From: JAAYBQ01 sp035403465
GTDB taxonomy: Bacteria > Spirochaetota > UBA4802 > UBA5550
DNA length: 64,000 nt
Direction of reading: 5' to 3'
Assembly (NCBI GenBank): GCA_035403465.1
Contig: DAONFG010000010.1
Location: 1 to 64,000, forward strand
Positions within the stretch are counted from its first letter, which is position 1. Each line of letters starts with the position of its first letter. Shown here piece by piece: positions 26,504 to 35,201 of the stretch. Below the pieces are notes generated by a model. That model did no database searches, had not been told where the DNA came from, and saw only the letters and a list, made by a program, of their open reading frames with translations. A program made the position numbers and the translations under genes.

Positions 26504-26820
26504 CTGATTAGTCCTGATTTATTATGTACGCTGTATTTTCTGAGCTGATATACTCTGTTTAATTATATGACCAATTTAGTCAATATTGTTTTAAAGGCAA
26601 GAAAAATGCGGAATTTCAAGGATCTGACTCAGGGCGCATCAATTTACATTGCAATCCGTTATTGGAGTTAAATTTTAATTTTTGCCGTCGAGTATGGTGG
26701 AAAATTCAGAATGGATCGGCTATACACAATGATGATATCCGGCCGAATTATTATTGAAAATCCTGATATAATAATTAAATTTGAAATATAGAACTTTACG
26801 ATTGAATTAATCCCTGAACC

Positions 26821-26901
26821 TGTCATTTCGAAGAAGTGATAGTGACTGAGAAATCTCTTTCAGGCTGAATATGAGATTTCCCGCATTCGTTCGAAATGAT
26901 A
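26821..26901. repeat. Palindromic dispersed repeat, TGTCATTTCGAA type
   Basis: The ends TGTCATTTCGAA (26821-26832) and TTCGAAATGATAA (near 26889-26901) are inverted, and an inner pair gagaaatctc/gagatttc continues the foldback. This form of element, with TTCGAA next to GAGAAATCTC, is common as a short palindromic repeat in environmental bacterial genomes. It sits about 90 bases upstream of the peptidase start. Confidence 0.7.
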
Positions 26902-26988
26902 ACGTACTAATCATTTCGTAAAATGCAATAATTTATATTTATAAAGTTAACAGATACTGATGTATCATACACCAGCAGGGGTATTTGA

Positions 26989-28596
26989 ATGAAAAGAATA
27001 ATAGCTGTTTGCTCAGCTTTTCTTATGGCCGCAACCTCTCTTTCGGCACAATCAAAGGTAGATAAGCTCCGTGATAAGGAGAACGCCAGGAGAGAAGAGA
27101 TCAAAAAGAAAGACGAGGAGCACAGGCAGCGGATACTGAAGAAGTTTTACGATTTCCAGGCCAAGGTCCTGAAGATGTCGCCGGATATGAAGATAGACAT
27201 TCCTGTTGATCCGGGTGAAACTGATGATATCAAGGATCAGAATTATGCATCGAAGTATCTGAAGCAGGATGAATTTGACGCATGGGCGGCTGATTCATAC
27301 ATGCTCAGGTCTCTTCCCTATGACAGCATTAAGGAATACACCGCAACTGTGAAGCGGGGTGATAAAGTTAAGGTTCTGATGAAGCCTGACATGAAAGGTA
27401 AAAAGGAATACCCCAGCTTAACGAAGGACTGGTTCCTGATAAGAACCCAGGATGGTACAGAGGGATATATCCCGGCAGACATGTTATTAAACAGGAAGCC
27501 GGTGAAGGATAATAAGTCAGGATCGATTGATTACGATTCTGTAACAGGGTATGCATGTGGTTCCGGGTTCGGTGCCCCTTCGTCTGAAGGGATGTTTATA
27601 CTGGCTCAGTTCAAGGGAGATTACAGCGATACTCCTCAGGATATAAAGCAGCTGGACCCCGGGACAAGGTTGAAGGTGAATGCCGGCAGCCTGAGAGTAA
27701 GGAGCGAACCGTCTATTGACTCCGAAAGCATCGGCAGCCTGAGCAGGGGAAACATTGTTGAGGTTATAGAATGTTCATCCAACACTGATTACTCCGACGG
27801 TTATGAATCGAACTGGATCAAGGTTAAGTCCGGTGATTTTGAAGGTTGGGTCTTCGCGCACTACCTTGTCGAGGCAGGGAGCAGTGACGGATCGGGCAGT
27901 GGTTCAGGCAGCGAATACGTGATGACTGAATTTGATAAAGGGATGGAACTCTACGTCAAGCCTGACATCCTCAGGGTCAGGGACGCGCCGGATGATCTTG
28001 GTACGGTGCTCTTCAGTCTTCAGAATAAGGATGAGGTTGAGGTTATCGAGATTGAAAGCGAGCTTGTCTCACTTGGAGGCAAGAAGTCAAAGTGGGTAAA
28101 GGTAAAGTACCTGGACTACGAGGGCTGGGTGTTCGGTGCGTTTCTCTCGACAGATAAAAACTCATTTGAACAGGGCGATGATATAAACAATATGTTCCAG
28201 GCGCCGATTACCGAAGGGGATTATTTTATTTCCAGCAAGTTCGGCAAGAGGATTCTTAAAGGCAAGGTGAGCAACCATACGGGGATAGACCTTGCCGCGC
28301 CGTGCGGCACCGATGTGAAAGCCTCTGCTGACGGTGTCGTGATCTACGTTGTCGAGGATTCACGCAACTGCAGCACCTGCAGTTACGGGTCCTACGTAAT
28401 CATTGAACACAAGAACGGTTTCAGGACAGTCTACGGCCACCTGAGCAAGGTCAGGGTTGAAATGGGACAGAAGGTTAATTCCGGCGACATCATAGGGGCG
28501 GTTGGTAATACGGGTCATTCGTTCGGGTGTCACCTGCACTTTGAGATAAGGGCGTACGAGGAGTTTGTTGATCCGAACAGCTACCTGCATCCATAG
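26989..28596 (+). CDS. Secreted M23 metallopeptidase with bacterial SH3 domains
   Basis: A 535-residue exported protein, probably a peptidoglycan endopeptidase. The signal peptide ends near SLSAQS (about 22). A charged helical region to about 60 is followed by three SH3-like modules: an incomplete one near 105-165 and clearer ones at about 225-290 (SLRVRSEPSIDSESIGSL) and about 315-385. The C-terminal LytM/M23 domain has HTGID (His430, Asp434) and HLHFE (His515, His517), so zinc ligands are complete. A CSTC insertion in the peptidase domain is unusual. It heads an operon with the ankyrin and SH3 lipoprotein genes (gap 21 bases). Confidence 0.92.
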   Translation: MKRIIAVCSAFLMAATSLSAQSKVDKLRDKENARREEIKKKDEEHRQRILKKFYDFQAKVLKMSPDMKIDIPVDPGETDDIKDQNYASKYLKQDEFDAWAADSYMLRSLPYDSIKEYTATVKRGDKVKVLMKPDMKGKKEYPSLTKDWFLIRTQDGTEGYIPADMLLNRKPVKDNKSGSIDYDSVTGYACGSGFGAPSSEGMFILAQFKGDYSDTPQDIKQLDPGTRLKVNAGSLRVRSEPSIDSESIGSLSRGNIVEVIECSSNTDYSDGYESNWIKVKSGDFEGWVFAHYLVEAGSSDGSGSGSGSEYVMTEFDKGMELYVKPDILRVRDAPDDLGTVLFSLQNKDEVEVIEIESELVSLGGKKSKWVKVKYLDYEGWVFGAFLSTDKNSFEQGDDINNMFQAPITEGDYFISSKFGKRILKGKVSNHTGIDLAAPCGTDVKASADGVVIYVVEDSRNCSTCSYGSYVIIEHKNGFRTVYGHLSKVRVEMGQKVNSGDIIGAVGNTGHSFGCHLHFEIRAYEEFVDPNSYLHP

Positions 28597-28617
28597 ATAT
28601 AGAGAGGTTATTGCGGA

Positions 28618-31600
28618 ATGAAAAGATATTTAACTGCTGTTATACTTGCGGTATCTGTATTTGCCGCAGCGCAAGTTTATGCCAGCGAGGCAAAGCTCAT
28701 TGCAGCGGCAAAGTCCGGGAACCTGGCAAAGGTGCAGGAGCTTATTTCAGGAGGCCTCGACCCGGAGACATACGATTCATCTGAAAGGACGATCGTGATG
28801 ATCGCAGCGCAGAACGGGAAGTTCAAGGTTGTTGACTACCTGCTTGACCTTGATGTAAATCCCAACCGGAAGGATAAAAAGGGCTATACCCTTATGCACA
28901 TTCTTGCTGCCAGTAAAAGCAGGGATGCACTCCCTGTAATCGAGAAGGCTATTGAACAGCACGGAAGCATCAATTACGTTATGGGCAAGGGTGATACACC
29001 GCTCAGTATTGCTATAAAAAACGGGAACATGGAAACAGTACAGCTATTCCTTGAAAAGGGGGATTGTACCCCGGACAGCACGGTGTACAGGATGCCCCTG
29101 GCATTATATGCCTACAGTGAGGGACGGGTTGCGGTAATGAAGCTTATAGTTGAGAAGGGTGCTAAACTTGAAACCTGTTCAGCGAACGGCTACACCCTGC
29201 TTAATTATGCGGTCAAAAAAAATGACCTCGCAACAGTCCAGTACCTTGTGTCAAAAGGGGCATCGCTTGAAACAACATACAACTCAATGACGCCGCTCAT
29301 ATATGCGGTGCAGCTGGGTAATTATAAGGTGATGCAGTTTCTAATAGATAACGGAGCTGACGTCACAAAGACAGACAGCAACGGACTGAGCGTGCTGCAT
29401 ATACTTGCTTCAGGCAAAAACAACGGTAAAACCATCAGTGCCATGAACATGCCGGACAAACTCCTGAACAAAAAGGACCGTGATGGCAGGCCGCCGATCG
29501 TGCTTGCGGTTATGAATAAAAGGTGGGACAGCGTAAAGGCCCTTGCGGATAAGGGTGCAGACACCGGCTATACCGATTATGAAGGGAGGAGCCTCCTCTT
29601 CATGTCGCTTGAAGGGGGCAGTTATGACACTGTTTCCATGCTGATGGACAAGGGTCTTAGCATCACAAAGGGAAACAGCCAGGGAGTCACGCCGCTCCAT
29701 GTAACAGCAGGTTTCAAGGGCAAAAACTGGGATGCCCTGCTTATTAAGATAATCCAGGCGGGTGCTGATGTAAATGCCCCGGACAACAGCGGCGGCTCGC
29801 CTGCTGGAAGAGCGATCGATGCAGGAAACATCTCCGGTTTCAAAATACTATGCGATAACGGTTTAAACCTGAACTTCATGGAGAAGGGGGGCGAACCGCT
29901 GCTTATCTACGCGTACAGGAAAAACCAGAAACTTGTTGTTAATGAACTTATACAGCGCGGGGCTTCACTTGCAATTAAGGACAGCGCGGGAAACACAATG
30001 CTTCATGCTGCTGCAGAGAAGAACGATGTAGTGTTCTTAAAGGCAATGCAGGCGGGCACATATGACCTTAATATAAAAAACAGCCAGGGCAGGACACCGC
30101 TGCTGGTTGCAATTGAAAAGGGGAGTACGGCATTTGCCAGGCTGCTTCTTGAAGATAAGGAACATCTTGATTTGACCCTGAAGGATAACCAGGGTATGTC
30201 GGTCTACCATTACCTTGCGCCGTTAAAGGGAGGGGAGAAACTGATGGCGATGATCGAGACCGATGAAGCCATGGTGCGGCAGAAGGACAGTACCGGGAGG
30301 ACCCCGCTTGCGATAGCTGTTAATTCAGGGTTTACTGCGAACGCATCATTCCTGCTGCTGCACGGCGGTGACGCATCGGGAGAGGACCAGAACGGGCTTG
30401 AACTTGTTGTAACAGGATACGAAAAGAGCAGGGCCATGCTTACACTGCTGCTTGACAACGGTGCAGACCCGAACGCTGCAAACCCCGACGGGAAGAACCT
30501 GCTCTTCCTTGCGATCGAAAAGAGCGATCTTGATACACTGAAGCTGCTGATACAGAAGAATATCGACATTAACAAAAAATATCTCAGCGGAAAATATCCG
30601 CTGATACACGCAATCTACAAAAGGAACGGGGCGGTAATAAGGCTGCTCATCGATTCAGGGGCTGACACCAATATAAAGGATGAAACCGGAAACACTCCGC
30701 TCGTGGCAGCTGTTGAGAGCAAGGACACCCAGGTTACTGACTACCTTGTCAGGGGCGGGGCCGACGTGAATGTGACAAACAGCGCAGGGAAGAAACTCTT
30801 TGTAGTCGCTTACGAAAAGAACAGCCTTGAGATATTCACACACCTCATTTCGGGCGGGGCAAAGGTTAACGAGCTCTTTGACGGGCAGACCATGCTGCAT
30901 GTGACAATCACGGCCAATAAACTTTCATTTGTAAATGCACTTGTACAGGGCGGCGCAGACCTTAATGTTAAAAACAAGGATGGAAAGACTCCGCTCATGG
31001 TTACTGCGGAGAAGGGATTCAGCAACGGTGCAAAAATTCTCATTAATGCATCGGCCGATTTTAACCTGAAGGATAATGCCGGTGAAACAGCGCTGTTCAA
31101 GACTGTGAAGATAGGCAATGACGGATGTTATGCGGTTGCCGACCTGCTGCTCAAGGCAGGCGCAAAAGCTGATGATGCGGGAGGTGACGGGAAACCTGCA
31201 CTGCTCCAGGCGGCAGAGGCAGGTGAATACAGTTTCATCAGCCTTCTCCTTAAGTACGGTGCCAATCCCAATACCGAAAACCAGAAGAAGGAGACCGTGA
31301 TATATATCCTGTCAAAAACAATAATGACAGGGGCAAAGGACAAGTGGAAATCGGACAAGGCTGCGAAGGTCATCGCCGAACTTACGGCAAAGGGCGGTGA
31401 CACAAACCGTGCGGACAAATACGGGCGGACTCCCATTGACCTTGCTTGCAGGGTAAAGAACCCGGTAATTATCGAGGCCCTGCTTAAGAACGGCGCGCTT
31501 GTTGATGCGCAGGATGCAAACGGCAACACGCCCCTGAAAAAGGTGATCATGGATTATACGGGGGACTACAAGTTTTCGGATAAAGAAAAGAAGGCAGTGC

Positions 31601-31842
31601 TGGGGATAATAGATCTTCTTATCAAGAACGGTGCGCGTATCGATGTGCAGGATAAATTCGGAAGGACCCCGCTGACACATATTGTTAAAGAGGCGAACGA
31701 TAAAAATAAACTGAAGGTATTTGACCTTGTCCCTGAACTGCTGAGCCGCGGTGCAAGGGTTGACATTGCAGACAGCGAGGGTAAGACTGCAGCTGACTAC
31801 GCGAGGTCAGGTATACAGGGACTAAGTGATCTGGTGAGGTGA
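28618..31842 (+). CDS. Large exported ankyrin-repeat protein
   Basis: A 1074-residue protein. An N-terminal signal (TAVILAVSVFAAAQVYA) indicates export to the periplasm. The rest is an almost uninterrupted array of roughly 28-30 ankyrin repeats, shown by recurring G-x-TPL-x-x-A motifs such as GRTPLAIAV, GNTPLVAAV and GKTPLMVTA, alternating with LLIxxGAD turns. There is no catalytic domain. It is a binding scaffold; most bacterial ankyrin proteins are far shorter or cytoplasmic effectors. It is second in the operon and ends 4 bases before the SH3 lipoprotein start. Confidence 0.9.
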   Translation: MKRYLTAVILAVSVFAAAQVYASEAKLIAAAKSGNLAKVQELISGGLDPETYDSSERTIVMIAAQNGKFKVVDYLLDLDVNPNRKDKKGYTLMHILAASKSRDALPVIEKAIEQHGSINYVMGKGDTPLSIAIKNGNMETVQLFLEKGDCTPDSTVYRMPLALYAYSEGRVAVMKLIVEKGAKLETCSANGYTLLNYAVKKNDLATVQYLVSKGASLETTYNSMTPLIYAVQLGNYKVMQFLIDNGADVTKTDSNGLSVLHILASGKNNGKTISAMNMPDKLLNKKDRDGRPPIVLAVMNKRWDSVKALADKGADTGYTDYEGRSLLFMSLEGGSYDTVSMLMDKGLSITKGNSQGVTPLHVTAGFKGKNWDALLIKIIQAGADVNAPDNSGGSPAGRAIDAGNISGFKILCDNGLNLNFMEKGGEPLLIYAYRKNQKLVVNELIQRGASLAIKDSAGNTMLHAAAEKNDVVFLKAMQAGTYDLNIKNSQGRTPLLVAIEKGSTAFARLLLEDKEHLDLTLKDNQGMSVYHYLAPLKGGEKLMAMIETDEAMVRQKDSTGRTPLAIAVNSGFTANASFLLLHGGDASGEDQNGLELVVTGYEKSRAMLTLLLDNGADPNAANPDGKNLLFLAIEKSDLDTLKLLIQKNIDINKKYLSGKYPLIHAIYKRNGAVIRLLIDSGADTNIKDETGNTPLVAAVESKDTQVTDYLVRGGADVNVTNSAGKKLFVVAYEKNSLEIFTHLISGGAKVNELFDGQTMLHVTITANKLSFVNALVQGGADLNVKNKDGKTPLMVTAEKGFSNGAKILINASADFNLKDNAGETALFKTVKIGNDGCYAVADLLLKAGAKADDAGGDGKPALLQAAEAGEYSFISLLLKYGANPNTENQKKETVIYILSKTIMTGAKDKWKSDKAAKVIAELTAKGGDTNRADKYGRTPIDLACRVKNPVIIEALLKNGALVDAQDANGNTPLKKVIMDYTGDYKFSDKEKKAVLGIIDLLIKNGARIDVQDKFGRTPLTHIVKEANDKNKLKVFDLVPELLSRGARVDIADSEGKTAADYARSGIQGLSDLVR

Positions 31843-31846
31843 TTAT

Positions 31847-32554
31847 ATGAAAAAAATATTTTTAATGACAGCTGTTCTTATTCTTCCTGCCCTGTTCCTG
31901 GCAATGTGCAAAGACCAGGCCGGGAATACAACAAGGCAGGCGTACATAATATCAGTTGATGGGGCATCGGTTAAAAAGTCTGCTGATACTGCCTCGGAAA
32001 GTATATGCGTGATACCTTTCGGGTGCCCGGTGGAAGTAGCTGATAATACCGGGGCAGCTGATTCTTCAAAGGGATGGTCAAAGGCAAGGTGGGAGTCAAC
32101 GGAGGGCTGGGTACGTAAAGACGGCACGGGTGACATTAAGTCTGTACAGGACAGGATAAGTGTTTCAGGGCACGAGGAGAAGAAGTATCTTTCTGAAAAG
32201 GTGAACAGGGCGTTTGACGGGATGTATTCTATCACCCGGACATTTTTTTATACAGGCGGCGAGATGGAGCCCGCATCGATGCTTTTTTTAAGCAACGGTG
32301 TACTTGCGCTTAATTCAACCATATTCTCAGAGAAGCAGCAGATTAATTACTTCAGCTATGAGTTCCTCAGCGACGGGAGGCTGCTGAAAATCTATTTTTC
32401 CGATGACAGCCGTGTAAACTTTGCCGAATACAGGGTTGTAGAGGAGGGTAACAGCTCGGTATTCAGGATCGATGATAATGAAAAGAGTATAATATACCAG
32501 GTTAAGGAGGGCAGTGTGAACTTCTTTAACTGGGTGTTCATTGAGAAGAAGTAG
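31847..32554 (+). CDS. SH3-like lipoprotein
   Basis: A 235-residue protein with a lipoprotein signal ending FLAMC (Cys21). Residues about 38-90 form an SH3-like module (GASVKKSADTASESICVIPF then GWVRKD). Residues 110-235 are a beta-rich unknown domain of the kind that carries repeated aromatic strands (FSYEFLSDGRLLKIYF). Its place 4 bases after the ankyrin gene shows that the three proteins are made together and probably act at the same wall-facing surface. Confidence 0.75.
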   Translation: MKKIFLMTAVLILPALFLAMCKDQAGNTTRQAYIISVDGASVKKSADTASESICVIPFGCPVEVADNTGAADSSKGWSKARWESTEGWVRKDGTGDIKSVQDRISVSGHEEKKYLSEKVNRAFDGMYSITRTFFYTGGEMEPASMLFLSNGVLALNSTIFSEKQQINYFSYEFLSDGRLLKIYFSDDSRVNFAEYRVVEEGNSSVFRIDDNEKSIIYQVKEGSVNFFNWVFIEKK

Positions 32555-32660
32555 CGTGCTTAATCATTGACATTTTAGAAGGCTGTTTTAATCAGTACAC
32601 ATCGTTAAGAATTTACATAGGACCTGAATTATGAATGTTCTTGTGTATGCTTAACATTTA

Positions 32661-32730
32661 TGTCATTCCCGTGAAGACGGGAATCTATTTTTTACTGAAA
32701 CTATGGATATCCGCCTGCGCGGGTATGACA
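32661..32730. repeat. Palindromic dispersed repeat, TGTCATTCCCG type
   Basis: TGTCATTCCCGTGAAGACGG at one end and a diverged CCGCCTGCGCGGGTATGACA at the other enclose about 30 bases. Each end also folds on itself (cccgtgaagacggg). This matches a widespread short palindromic repeat. It is in the 206-base gap before the small membrane-protein gene. Confidence 0.75.
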
Positions 32731-32760
32731 GATTTGTATCAAAATAGAGGGGTGTGAACC

Positions 32761-33054
32761 ATGAGTTTTGTTATTCTGCTTTTTATATTCGGAATGATCT
32801 ATATAAGCCTGAAAAAATATTCGAGCATGATCTCTGCAGCGTCCACAATTCTGCTGCTCTTCGGCCTTACCACTGCTTTTTTTCTTTATGGACTCTCCAT
32901 GCTCTCTGAGGGTGAAACATTTATAGTTGTCAATACCAGGATCAACGCCCTTGCATTTTATCACTTCTGTGTAACATGGTACGTTGCGGATTTATTCTGT
33001 ACATACAGGGTCCTGAGACTTTACAGGGAGTATGTGAAAATAAACAGCAGGTAA
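32761..33054 (+). CDS. Small hypothetical membrane protein
   Basis: A 97-residue protein with three hydrophobic segments (about 2-16, 23-43 and 55-78) and a basic C-terminus. Good ribosome binding site AGGGGTG 9 bases upstream of the ATG. It is a short gene with no recognised relative, convergent with the site-2 protease gene. Confidence 0.6.
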   Translation: MSFVILLFIFGMIYISLKKYSSMISAASTILLLFGLTTAFFLYGLSMLSEGETFIVVNTRINALAFYHFCVTWYVADLFCTYRVLRLYREYVKINSR

Positions 33055-33057
33055 ACT

Positions 33058-34008
33058 TCAGATTATAGTCACAGGCACCGGGATAAAAGTCAGGAGGAGT
33101 ATGATCATGCAGACCCAGCCCGTGACCTTTTCAGCAAGTGTCAAATCCTCCCCCGTGTCATGAATATACGGGTGACCTACCATAACCAGGAATAGAATTA
33201 TTATTACCCAGACTATCCAGCCCGGCCAGTAAAAGCTGAGAAAAACGAGCGCTGCAAGAAAAATCCACCCTGCGTAGCGTTGCCTTTTACCTATGAGTGA
33301 GTATAGTATGTGTCCGCCATCAAGCTGGCCTACCGGCATCAGGTTAAGCGTTGTGAGCAGAAAACCTATCCATCCCGCGAATGCAACAGGGTGAAGAAAC
33401 AGGTCGCTTCCCTGCGCAATATTTCCATGGACCTGGTGAATAATAAACGAGAAAAGGAGTGAATCGCCGAATGAAAGTACACTCCCTTCTTCAAATGGGA
33501 GTACCGGCTGTACCTGTGAAAGATATATTCCTGTAATTACAGCAGCGAGGCTTACAATAAACCCGGGAAGCGGGCCCATGGCGCCTATATAGAACAGGGC
33601 GCGCCTGTCCGGTATGGGTGACCTGGTTTTGATGACCGCACCCATTGTCCCGATCAGCGACGGGAAGGGAATGAAGTATGGCAGAGTGGCATCAACACCG
33701 AACCTCCTTGCGGCAAAGTAATGTCCGAATTCATGGGCTGAGAGTATAGCCATGATGGTACATGAGTACTGCAGCCCGCTGAATATGCTGCCGCTCAGGG
33801 ATTCAGAGAGCCGGGGCTGCGCAAGCGTGGTAGTAATGAATGTCGTGATGAACAGCAGTATGTTTATCCATATCCGGTCTTTGCGGATTTTATGGTAAAC
33901 AAAATCTTCCGGCAGTACATGTGATTCTGAACGTTTCCCCCCGGCGCCGTAGTTCAGTTTGTTAAAGTATGCTATGAAAAAATTCTTCAGGCGCCGGGTG
34001 TTCACCAT
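33058..34008 (-). CDS. Site-2 protease family zinc metalloprotease (M50)
   Basis: A 316-residue intramembrane protease. HEFGH (His92, Glu93, His96) is the zinc site and LMPVGQLDGG (Asp230) supplies the third ligand. The segments are hydrophobic and the region RRFGVDATLPYFIPFPSLIG after the first motif is typical of the plant/bacterial EGY/S2P subgroup. It lacks a PDZ domain, unlike RseP. Last gene of an operon with the propeller and LysM genes, starting 2 bases after the propeller stop. Its substrate may be a membrane or lipoprotein partner from this operon, but that is inference. Confidence 0.92.
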   Translation of the reverse strand: MVNTRRLKNFFIAYFNKLNYGAGGKRSESHVLPEDFVYHKIRKDRIWINILLFITTFITTTLAQPRLSESLSGSIFSGLQYSCTIMAILSAHEFGHYFAARRFGVDATLPYFIPFPSLIGTMGAVIKTRSPIPDRRALFYIGAMGPLPGFIVSLAAVITGIYLSQVQPVLPFEEGSVLSFGDSLLFSFIIHQVHGNIAQGSDLFLHPVAFAGWIGFLLTTLNLMPVGQLDGGHILYSLIGKRQRYAGWIFLAALVFLSFYWPGWIVWVIIILFLVMVGHPYIHDTGEDLTLAEKVTGWVCMIILLLTFIPVPVTII

Positions 34009-34010
34009 AC

Positions 34011-35201
34011 CTAGTCCATTGTCCTTATGAAATTTTCGTACAACCTGATCTTTTTTTCAATATATGTCTTCGAGTAGTCATTCTGCCATGAGTCATTTTT
34101 TTTAAGCGCTGATTTATAGATCAACCTGATGGTCTCGGCGTTCCTGCGTACAGCCAGCCTGTTTTTCTGCAGCATGTTCAGGCTGGTGACGTAAAGCCTG
34201 CCGCGGTATATAGAGGTGAACTTGCGGCCGTCAGGTGAAAAGTAAACCTCTTCGCCTTCGATCCCGGTGTCTTTGCGTTTGAGTTCGTTGCCCGAAAAAA
34301 ATATTATCATCTGGTTGTCAAGGCATGTGAGCATGCCCGCTTCCCGCGAGAAGTTTATATCGGGATTAAGAGTCCCGGAAATTATGACAGCTTTTTTACG
34401 GGCAGATGAATCGTAGACATTTACAGAGTATTCGCCTGCCCCGCCTCCGCAGTAGGCAAACTTTGAGTTGCTTATCCAGCAAAGGTCCGAGGGAGACACT
34501 ATCCCGGTGATGTCTGACGCTGATGAACCTGATAAAAGCCTGGCATTGTAAGAACCGCCTTTACCTGTAATCAGCAGGCTCCTCTTTGCGTCAGGGGAAA
34601 TAAATGAAAGAACAGGTTCGCCAATTTCAATCTCTTTATACCTTGAGGCCGGAACCATCACCTCCTTGACGTCGCCCATGGGATTCATGCGCACAAGCCC
34701 GTTCCTTCCATGTATGAGTATGGAGTCGCTTCCGGGGATCATCGTGTAATCAAGAAAAAAATATGGAGATGAGTGTTTAACAGCCGGACTGCCCCTCAGG
34801 CCGATAAGCCAGATGACTGCTGCCGGCCCGGACTCGCTGTATTCCAGGGTCTTGACAACAAAAGTATCCCTGGATGAATTCATCGATGAAGATGTTACTG
34901 TTCCGTTAAACCTGGCCAGTTCAATTTTCTTCCCGCTGTTCCGGTTGTAGGTGAGAACTATGTTTACCGCATTGTATTCCCTTATGTAGACAATCGTCTC
35001 ACCGTCAGCCCATTCCGCGTAGATTGCCCTTGTATCAACAGCCAGTGAAGAGATCTCCGAATAGATTTTTTCCTTGGCCTGTGTAAGTTGCGAGTATATT
35101 GCGTTCTGGGGATTAATGTATATCCGGTCTAAATCAATGTCCCTCGGTGCGAGAGGGACATTGGCAAGCAAAAGCGCTGTAACAAGAAAAAATTTTTTCA
35201 T
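34011..35201 (-). CDS. Exported beta-propeller-like protein
   Basis: A 396-residue protein with an N-terminal signal (KKFFLVTALLLANVPLA). The body repeats short strand units such as GETIVYIREYNAVNIVL, DSILIHGRNGLVRM and GRKFTSIYRGRLYVTSL, each in the pattern of TolB/WD-like propeller blades. No catalytic motif. A scaffold or sensor in the periplasm is likely. It starts directly after the LysM gene stop (0-base gap) and ends 2 bases before the M50 gene. Confidence 0.65.
   Translation of the reverse strand: MKKFFLVTALLLANVPLAPRDIDLDRIYINPQNAIYSQLTQAKEKIYSEISSLAVDTRAIYAEWADGETIVYIREYNAVNIVLTYNRNSGKKIELARFNGTVTSSSMNSSRDTFVVKTLEYSESGPAAVIWLIGLRGSPAVKHSSPYFFLDYTMIPGSDSILIHGRNGLVRMNPMGDVKEVMVPASRYKEIEIGEPVLSFISPDAKRSLLITGKGGSYNARLLSGSSASDITGIVSPSDLCWISNSKFAYCGGGAGEYSVNVYDSSARKKAVIISGTLNPDINFSREAGMLTCLDNQMIIFFSGNELKRKDTGIEGEEVYFSPDGRKFTSIYRGRLYVTSLNMLQKNRLAVRRNAETIRLIYKSALKKNDSWQNDYSKTYIEKKIRLYENFIRTMD

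Noticed and set aside
28618..31842. Tandem DNA repeats within the ankyrin gene
   Set aside because: The repetition is at protein level. The codons differ enough between units that no direct DNA repeats are visible.
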